A stretch of 64,000 bases of DNA from Marivivens sp. LCG002 (GTDB lineage: Bacteria; Pseudomonadota; Alphaproteobacteria; Rhodobacterales; Rhodobacteraceae). The position numbers were made by a program, and so were the translations under genes. The stretch is from contig NZ_CP127165.1 of NCBI RefSeq assembly GCF_030264275.1, positions 2,530,001 to 2,594,000 on the forward strand, read 5' to 3'. Positions 59,040 to 64,000 of this stretch are shown here, in pieces (position 1 is the first letter of the stretch; each line of letters opens with the position of its first letter). The notes beneath the pieces are model-generated. The model searched no databases. It had not been told where the DNA came from and saw only the letters and a list, made by a program, of their open reading frames with translations.

Positions 59040-60305
59040 TCAGAGCCACTCGGGAATGATATCCCTCGCGATCATTTCTTCATAGGTAGGCCGTTTGCGA
59101 ATAACTGCAAATTGATCGCCGTTGACGAGAACCTCGGGGATCAGCGGGCGCGAGTTATATTCGCTTGCCATAACAGCACCATAGGCCCCTGCCGAGCGGA
59201 AGGCGACGAGATCGCCAGCGGCGACTTTGTTCATCTCGCGCGCTTTGGCAAAGGTATCGCCAGTCTCGCAAATCGGACCGACGATGTCATAGGGCTGTTT
59301 CTCGGCGCCTGCCTGCGGTTCTTTGACCAGTTCGATATCGTGGTGCGCGTCATACATGGACGGACGCACAAGGTCATTCATCGCGGCATCAACTATCATG
59401 AAATCGCGGTCTTCGCCCGATTTCACATAGATGACTTCGGTCACCATGAGGCCAGCGTTACCCGCGATCAGACGACCCGGTTCGATTTCAACCTCGCAAC
59501 CGAGATGGCCGACTTCCTCGCGGATCACCTGACCGAGATCGCTCGGGAGCGGGGGAACTTCGTTCGAACGGGTGTAGGGGATGCCCAAGCCGCCGCCAAG
59601 ATCGAGACGGCGAATGTTGTGACCCTCGGCGCGGAGCGTTTCGCACAGCTCGGCCACCTTGCGATAGGCAAGACGGAAGGGTTCGAGATCGGTCAGCTGG
59701 CTTCCGATGTGCACGTCGATACCGACCACATCGAGCCCCTTGAGCGTTGCGGCGTGGGCGTAAACCTCTTTGGCGCGGGAAATCGGGATGCCGAACTTGT
59801 TCTCTTTTTTGCCTGTTGCGATCTTGGCATGGGTCTTGGCGTCCACATCGGGGTTCACGCGGATCGCAATCGGGGCAATCTTGCCGAGCGAAAGCGCGAC
59901 CTCGGAGAGCGCCTCCATCTCGGGTTCGCTCTCGACGTTGAACTGGCGGATATCGCCTTCGAGAGCGATGCGCATTTCCTCGCGGGTTTTGCCGACGCCC
60001 GAAAAGACGATGCGATTGCCCGGAACGCCCGCGGCTTTGGCGCGGAGGTATTCGCCGATGGACACAACGTCGATGCCTGCGCCGCGATTGCCGAGGAGTT
60101 TGAGCACGGCCACATTCGAGAGCGACTTCATCGCGAAGCAGACAAGGTGCTCCATCCCGTCCAGCGCCTCGTCAAAGACCTGAAAGTGACGTTCGAGAGT
60201 TGCGGTCGAGTAGACATAGAACGGCGTGCCGACTTTTTCGGCGATCTCGGCGATCCGCACGTCCTCGGCATAAAGCTCGCCGTTCTTGTAGATAAAATGG
60301 TCCAT
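59040..60305 (-). CDS. lysA: Diaminopimelate decarboxylase
   Basis: A 421-residue PLP enzyme making L-lysine from meso-diaminopimelate. It has the PLP-Lys in LVCFAMKSLSNVAVLKLL, the phosphate-binding HIGSQLTDLEPF and LDLGGGLGIPY, EPGRLIAGNAGLMVTEVIYVK and GPICETGDTFAKAR with the active-site Cys from the second subunit. Length is normal. It is the fourth gene in the argH-lipoprotein-DUF2834-lysA run and is followed by the TIGR02302 gene. Confidence 0.97.
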   Translation of the reverse strand: MDHFIYKNGELYAEDVRIAEIAEKVGTPFYVYSTATLERHFQVFDEALDGMEHLVCFAMKSLSNVAVLKLLGNRGAGIDVVSIGEYLRAKAAGVPGNRIVFSGVGKTREEMRIALEGDIRQFNVESEPEMEALSEVALSLGKIAPIAIRVNPDVDAKTHAKIATGKKENKFGIPISRAKEVYAHAATLKGLDVVGIDVHIGSQLTDLEPFRLAYRKVAELCETLRAEGHNIRRLDLGGGLGIPYTRSNEVPPLPSDLGQVIREEVGHLGCEVEIEPGRLIAGNAGLMVTEVIYVKSGEDRDFMIVDAAMNDLVRPSMYDAHHDIELVKEPQAGAEKQPYDIVGPICETGDTFAKAREMNKVAAGDLVAFRSAGAYGAVMASEYNSRPLIPEVLVNGDQFAVIRKRPTYEEMIARDIIPEWL

Positions 60306-60370
60306 CTGGCTACTCCGCGCAAAGTTAACGCGTCATAGCAAATCAGACGAAAACCCCAAGCCCCAAGTTG

Positions 60371-60688
60371 CTATTCGATGGGGCGGGTGCGCAGAAAGAG
60401 ATAGAGCGGCAGGCCGCAGCTTACGCCGATGCAGAACGTAGCGGGAATGGCGATCAGGGCGACATAGTTCCGACGCACGTAAATCTCGGCCAGAATCCAG
60501 AGCGTCAGGGCGATGGCCGCAATCGTGAGATCCCAAGTGAGACCCGTGGTCGAGGCGTTCACATACCAAGCATCGATAAGCCCGCCGAGGCCCGTGCCCG
60601 TCTCCTGCATATAGGAGACAAAGTAATACGTCGGGTGGATGGCACCCCAGAGCGCAAGCGCGAGATATGCCATCCGAAGTTTCGACAT
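60371..60688 (-). CDS. DUF2834 small membrane protein
   Basis: A 105-residue protein of the DUF2834 pattern with three hydrophobic segments (about residues 5-22, 47-65 and 73-92). It includes ALWGAIHPTYYFVSYMQETGTGLGGLIDAWYVNASTTGLTWDLTIAAIAL. Function is unknown. The start at 60688 shares one base with the stop of the lipoprotein gene (TGATG), which supports that start and implies translational coupling. lysA follows after 65 bases. Confidence 0.85.
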   Translation of the reverse strand: MSKLRMAYLALALWGAIHPTYYFVSYMQETGTGLGGLIDAWYVNASTTGLTWDLTIAAIALTLWILAEIYVRRNYVALIAIPATFCIGVSCGLPLYLFLRTRPIE

Positions 60689-60798
60689 CAGCAGGACGCG
60701 TCCCAAACCGCACAGACGTTTTCATTCGGGGACACGGGCGGCCCAGCCACGCCGCAGCCCGCAAGAGAAAGCGTCAGAACGATCAGAGCGAGTTTCAA
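60688..60798 (-). CDS. 36-residue lipoprotein (LptM-like position), TTG start
   Basis: A short gene beginning with TTG at 60798, whose TTG overlaps the argH stop (TTGA). It encodes [20 protein letters not shown], followed by [16 protein letters not shown] and a stop that shares a base with the next ATG. The signal peptide has the lipobox LAGC with the lipidated Cys at residue 15. GAGG is about nine bases before the TTG (AAGAGGCGCTGGC). Tiny lipoproteins in this chromosomal position next to argH/lysA are known in proteobacteria (LptM/YifL-like), where E. coli LptM helps LptD assembly; homology here is inferred from position and form only. Confidence 0.75.
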   Translation of the reverse strand: MKLALIVLTLSLAGCGVAGPPVSPNENVCAVWDASC

Positions 60799-62183
60799 GC
60801 CAGCGCCTCTTTCCAGCGTGCGATCTGTTCACGCACGCGCTGGGGCGAGGTTCCACCATAAGACATGCGCGAGGCAACAGAATTCTCGACGCCGAGCACG
60901 TCGAAGACTTCGGCTTTGATGTCGGCGTGCACGGACTGCATCTCTTCGAGCGTCAGATCGGGGAGATCACAGCCTTTGGCTTCGGCCTTGGCAACAAGCG
61001 CGCCCGTGACGTGGTGCGCATCGCGGAAGGGAAGCCCAAGCTCGCGCACCAGCCAATCTGCAAGATCGGTCGCGGTCGAGAAGCCAGAGGCAGCAGCCTT
61101 GCGCAGGTTGTCGCGCTGGGGCGTCATCGTCTCGACCATGCCCGTCATTGCGGCGAGCGAGAGAAGAAGGTTATCGGCAGCGTCGAACACCTGTTCTTTG
61201 TCTTCCTGCATGTCCTTGGAATAGGTGAGCGGAAGACCCTTCATCACGGTGAGAAGCGCGACATTCGCCCCGAGGATACGGCCGATTTTGGCGCGGATCA
61301 GTTCGGCGGCATCGGGGTTCTTTTTCTGCGGCATGATCGACGAGCCCGTCGACCATTGGTCCGACATGGCGACAAAGCGGAACTGGGCCGAGGACCAGAT
61401 CACCAGCTCTTCGGCAAAGCGGCTCAGGTGCATGGCGCAGATGGTCGAAGCAGCAAGGAATTCGAGCGCAAAGTCACGATCCGAGGTCGAATCGAGCGAG
61501 TTCGCTGTCGGGCGGTCGAAACCCAGAGCCTCGGCGGTCATGTGACGGTCGATCGGGAAGCCCGTGCCCGCAAGAGCGGCAGCACCCAGCGGCGATTCGT
61601 TCATCCGGCGGCGGGCATCGGCAAAGCGCGAGCGGTCACGGCTCAGCATTTCGACATAGGCGAGCATGTGGTGGCCCCAAGTGACGGGCTGGGCGACCTG
61701 CAGGTGCGTAAAGCCCGGCATGACCCAATCGGCGCCTGCTTCGGCCTGAACCAGCAGCGCTTTCATCAACCCTTGGAGTGCGGCATCGACCACGTCGCAT
61801 TGTTCGCGCACCCAAAGGCGAAAATCGACCGCGACCTGATCGTTACGGCTTCGCGCGGTGTGCAAACGGCCCGCAGGTTCCCCGATGAGCGTCTTGAGTC
61901 GGGCCTCGACGTTCATATGGATGTCTTCGAGAGCGGTGGAGAATTCGAAATTCCCTGCTTCAATCTCTGACAATATGGTGAGGAGGCCTTCCCGAATGGC
62001 TTCGGCATCTTTATCCGTAATGATGCCTGTCGCAGCGAGCATCGCGGCATGGGCCCTCGATCCGGCAATGTCCTGAGGAGCGAGGCGTTTGTCATAGCCG
62101 ATCGACGCATTGATGGCTTCCATGATTGCGTCCGGTCCGGCGGCAAAGCGCCCTCCCCACATTTCGTTCGAGGTCTTGGTCAT
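60795..62183 (-). CDS. argH: Argininosuccinate lyase
   Basis: A 462-residue enzyme of the fumarase/aspartase superfamily that splits argininosuccinate to arginine and fumarate. It starts [34 protein letters not shown], has [40 protein letters not shown] with the catalytic His, and the flexible-loop signature [12 protein letters not shown] with the catalytic Ser. I start at 62183; an ATG at 62198 overlaps the opposite-strand tlpA start. It is divergent from tlpA with only 13 bases between start codons. It heads the run of small genes leading to lysA. Confidence 0.97.
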   Translation of the reverse strand: MTKTSNEMWGGRFAAGPDAIMEAINASIGYDKRLAPQDIAGSRAHAAMLAATGIITDKDAEAIREGLLTILSEIEAGNFEFSTALEDIHMNVEARLKTLIGEPAGRLHTARSRNDQVAVDFRLWVREQCDVVDAALQGLMKALLVQAEAGADWVMPGFTHLQVAQPVTWGHHMLAYVEMLSRDRSRFADARRRMNESPLGAAALAGTGFPIDRHMTAEALGFDRPTANSLDSTSDRDFALEFLAASTICAMHLSRFAEELVIWSSAQFRFVAMSDQWSTGSSIMPQKKNPDAAELIRAKIGRILGANVALLTVMKGLPLTYSKDMQEDKEQVFDAADNLLLSLAAMTGMVETMTPQRDNLRKAAASGFSTATDLADWLVRELGLPFRDAHHVTGALVAKAEAKGCDLPDLTLEEMQSVHADIKAEVFDVLGVENSVASRMSYGGTSPQRVREQIARWKEALA

Positions 62184-62196
62184 AGTCGGAGGTCCC

Positions 62197-62766
62197 ATGC
62201 TGGATTTGAACGGGCGTAAAATTAGGTCTGCGTTGCTTTATACGGCCCTCGCGGTTCTTGCAAACACTGCACAGGCCGAAACACCCGATATTGCGGCTTT
62301 GCGCTCGGGCGATATGGCCAAGCTTGCGGTGCATGCCGAACCGATGGCGGCATCCGATGTGGCCTTCGAGACTTTCGACGGCAAAGAGATTACGCTTGCC
62401 GCATTCGAGGGGAAAATCACGCTGGTGAATTTCTGGGCGACATGGTGCGCGCCATGCCGTGAAGAGATGCCGTCGCTTTCCGCACTTCAAAGCGAGCTCG
62501 GCGGCGAGGACTTTGAAGTTGTGACCATTGCCACGGGGCGCAATGCACCCGCCGCAATCGAGCGATTCCTTGAAGAGATCGGGGCTGCGAACCTTCCCAA
62601 ACACACCGACCGCAAGCAGCAGCTTTCGCGGGCGATGGGGGTGCTCGGGCTTCCGATTACGGTGATCCTTGATCGAGAAGGCAACGAGATCGCCCGCCTT
62701 CAGGGCGATGCCGACTGGAACAGCGACAGCGCCAAGGCCATCATGAAGGCGCTGATCGCGGGTTAA
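62197..62766 (+). CDS. tlpA: TlpA-like thiol:disulfide oxidoreductase (periplasmic thioredoxin)
   Basis: A 189-residue TlpA/ResA-family protein. An N-terminal signal or anchor ([15 protein letters not shown]) leads to a thioredoxin fold with the active site [14 protein letters not shown] (Cys-Ala-Pro-Cys), LVNFWA before it, and cis-Pro in [12 protein letters not shown]. It should reduce periplasmic thiols, for example in apocytochrome c maturation or for oxidase copper sites. GGAGG lies four bases before the ATG at 62197. It is divergent from argH and overlaps the YqgE gene (convergent) by four bases. Confidence 0.9.
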   Translation: MLDLNGRKIRSALLYTALAVLANTAQAETPDIAALRSGDMAKLAVHAEPMAASDVAFETFDGKEITLAAFEGKITLVNFWATWCAPCREEMPSLSALQSELGGEDFEVVTIATGRNAPAAIERFLEEIGAANLPKHTDRKQQLSRAMGVLGLPITVILDREGNEIARLQGDADWNSDSAKAIMKALIAG

Positions 62767-63332
62767 GCGTGACCCGCAGTTGACGACAGGGTCAATGGAT
62801 CGACGCCGAGAAGTTTGAGCGCGGCGGTCCATTTATGTTCGTTGGCGCGGCCGAAGATAATGTCTTCGCGTGCCTCGCTCGTGAGCCAGCCGTTGTCGAG
62901 AATTTCACTCTCGAGCTGACCAGGCCCCCAGCCCGAATAGCCAAGCGCCATAAACGACTGCGCGGGTCCCTGCCCCGCAGCCATATCCGCAAGAACATCC
63001 GTGGTCGCGGTCATAGAGGTGCCAGCGTCGACTTCGAGCGTTCCCGCCTCGGACTGGTATTCCGAGGAATGCAGGACAAAGCCGCGCCCCGTCTCGACCG
63101 GTCCACCGAAATGCACGCGGATGTCGCGATAGCTTTCGCCCAGCGGGATTTCGAGCTGTTCCAGCAGATCGGAAAAACGGAGTTCGGGCGCGGGCTTATT
63201 GACGATCAGCCCCATAGCGCCTTCGTCCGAATGGGCACAAACATAGATCACGGCCTGCGAAAAACGGGGGTCCCCCATTCCCGGCATGGCGATCAGAAGC
63301 TTGCCCGCGAGGTTCGAAGAAAATGGTTTCAT
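62763..63332 (-). CDS. YqgE/AlgH family protein
   Basis: A 189-residue UPF0301 protein. It begins [53 protein letters not shown], a family signature, then [20 protein letters not shown] and [13 protein letters not shown]. Its biochemical function is not known; in Pseudomonas AlgH affects alginate gene expression. It is convergent with tlpA and divergent from the DsbD-like gene. Confidence 0.94.
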   Translation of the reverse strand: MKPFSSNLAGKLLIAMPGMGDPRFSQAVIYVCAHSDEGAMGLIVNKPAPELRFSDLLEQLEIPLGESYRDIRVHFGGPVETGRGFVLHSSEYQSEAGTLEVDAGTSMTATTDVLADMAAGQGPAQSFMALGYSGWGPGQLESEILDNGWLTSEAREDIIFGRANEHKWTAALKLLGVDPLTLSSTAGHA

Positions 63333-63437
63333 AGTCTAGATGATGTGCTTCAATCAGGTGCGGTTCAAGGGCAACCTTTCAAAGAGGTCGCCTGAACGTG
63401 ACTTTCCAATGCCCGCCGTAAGGGTAAATTGGCGGTC

Positions 63438-64000
63438 ATGAAGAGACTCGCTTTATTCGCCTCCGTTTTGATCACCTTGGGACTCCCTGCTTTGGCGGAA
63501 GGAGATATTGCGCGGCCCGAACTCCTTGCGGGGTGGCGCGGTGCGAACGGCACCCATATCGCCGCGCTTCGGATCGATCTTGCGCCCGAATGGAAGACCT
63601 ATTGGCGCGCCCCGGGCGAAGCGGGGGTTCCGCCGCACTTCGACTGGAGCGGTTCCGAAAACATCGCAAGCATCACCCCCGTCTGGCCGACCCCCGAGGT
63701 TTTCGAACTCAACGGGATGCAGACCATCGGGTATAAGGACGGGCTTGTCCTTCCGCTTATGGTCACTCTGAACGATCCGTCCAAAGAGGCGCGCATCGCG
63801 GGGAACATCGAGCTTGGCGTGTGCAAGGATATTTGCATGCCGATCAGCTTTGGCGTGGATACGCTGCTTCCGTCCAAGGGCGAGCGTGTGCCTGCAATCG
63901 TTTCCGCCATGGTGGATCGTCCGCTTTCGGCCGAGGAAGCGAACGTGGGGCGCGTTGTGTGCAGAGTGCGTCCGACCGAGGATGGACTTGCCGTCGAGAC
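63438..64000 (+). CDS. DsbD N-terminal-domain protein (partial, runs off the window)
   Basis: The first 187 residues of a larger protein, open to the window edge. A signal peptide spans about residues 1-20 (LALFASVLITLGLPALA). The mature part has the alpha-type DsbD-like domain: GWRGANGTHIAALRIDLAPEWKTYWRAPGEAGVPPHFDW, WPTPEVFELNGMQTIGYKDGLVLPLMV, and the redox pair GVCKDICMP, equivalent to the Cys pair of the DsbD N-terminal domain that passes electrons to periplasmic partners. Whether the membrane and C-terminal thioredoxin domains of DsbD follow cannot be seen. The nearby tlpA suggests a shared thiol-reduction role. Confidence 0.88.
   Translation, partial: MKRLALFASVLITLGLPALAEGDIARPELLAGWRGANGTHIAALRIDLAPEWKTYWRAPGEAGVPPHFDWSGSENIASITPVWPTPEVFELNGMQTIGYKDGLVLPLMVTLNDPSKEARIAGNIELGVCKDICMPISFGVDTLLPSKGERVPAIVSAMVDRPLSAEEANVGRVVCRVRPTEDGLAVE

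Noticed and set aside
60795-62198. argH start at the ATG at 62198
   Set aside because: It lies on top of the tlpA start and adds five residues (MGPPT) not typical of the family; 62183 is preferred although it lacks a strong binding site.
1-64000. CRISPR arrays, insertion sequences, prophage or integrase genes
   Set aside because: I found no regularly spaced repeats, transposase or integrase motifs, or terminal inverted repeats in the window.

Overview
The window looks like a chromosomal segment from an alphaproteobacterium of the Rhodobacteraceae (Roseobacter/Rhodobacter group). The evidence is moderately high GC, a MipZ-type division ATPase, a TrcR/DUF1013 cell-cycle regulator, an L-malyl-CoA/beta-methylmalyl-CoA lyase of the ethylmalonyl-CoA pathway, a membrane-anchored c-type cytochrome, a COQ9-family protein, and a urate hydroxylase with a fused cytochrome c domain. 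I see no phage, insertion sequence, CRISPR array or rRNA operon. Most of the window is core genome, with a few accessory insertions.

Layout. 1-3.2 kb: a degenerate sulfotransferase-like gene, trmD, an AT-richer nuclease gene lying between trmD and rplS, then rplS and rpmE. 3.2-8.5 kb: a DEAD-box helicase, mipZ, and a tightly coupled glycosyltransferase cassette (GT2, small LAB_N membrane protein, GT39). 8.5-14 kb: a purine-catabolic island (allE, allA, a fused allantoinase/OHCU decarboxylase, uraH, a LysR regulator, puuD) that takes urate towards glyoxylate and urea, followed by tRNA-Met. 14-17.4 kb: haem synthesis genes hemC, hemE and hemF. 17.4-22.5 kb: a small lipoprotein, an SDR without its catalytic lysine, an RsmC-like methyltransferase, clpS, a HAD hydrolase and a SPOR-tailed D,D-carboxypeptidase. 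22.5-28.3 kb: a yejABEF-type peptide ABC importer. 28.4-31.4 kb: membrane cytochrome c, prephenate dehydratase, a START-like protein and nudC. 31.5-34.5 kb: the conserved ffs-dnaX-ybaB-recR block. 34.5-41.1 kb: trcR, RNase T2, a quinone oxidoreductase, COQ9, rpsU, an Lrp regulator divergent from alanine dehydrogenase, mscL and a glutathione S-transferase. 41.1-47.8 kb: pheT, pheS, rplT, rpmI, a small membrane protein, pyruvate kinase and a DUF1244 gene. 47.8-53.2 kb: a D-amino-acid aminotransferase, a tandem pair of GAF-like orphan genes, a dipeptide epimerase, mcl1 and accA. 53.2-59.0 kb: a PlsC acyltransferase, ftsX, ftsE, a zinc-ribbon membrane protein and a large TIGR02302/DUF4175 envelope protein. 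59.0-64.0 kb: lysA, a DUF2834 gene, a 36-residue lipoprotein gene, argH, a TlpA-like thioredoxin, YqgE, and the 5' part of a DsbD N-terminal-domain gene that runs off the window.

Many convergent gene ends share one compact GC-rich hairpin with A/T flanks that can serve as a terminator in both directions. Several genes are translationally coupled by ATGA, TTGA or TGATG overlaps (LAB_N-GT39, yejE-yejF, ftsE-ftsX-plsC, argH-lipoprotein-DUF2834).

No clearly new multi-gene system stands out. The best leads are: two tandem GAF-like orphan genes; a 24-bp palindrome at the lrp/ald divergent promoter; interleaved TTGC/GCAA half-sites upstream of mcl1; a hairpin directly in front of the rpsU start codon; an unannotated micro-lipoprotein gene with a TTG start; a probable CTG start for the TIGR02302 gene; and an SDR that has lost the catalytic lysine. 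All functions are read from sequence motifs and family knowledge without database searches.
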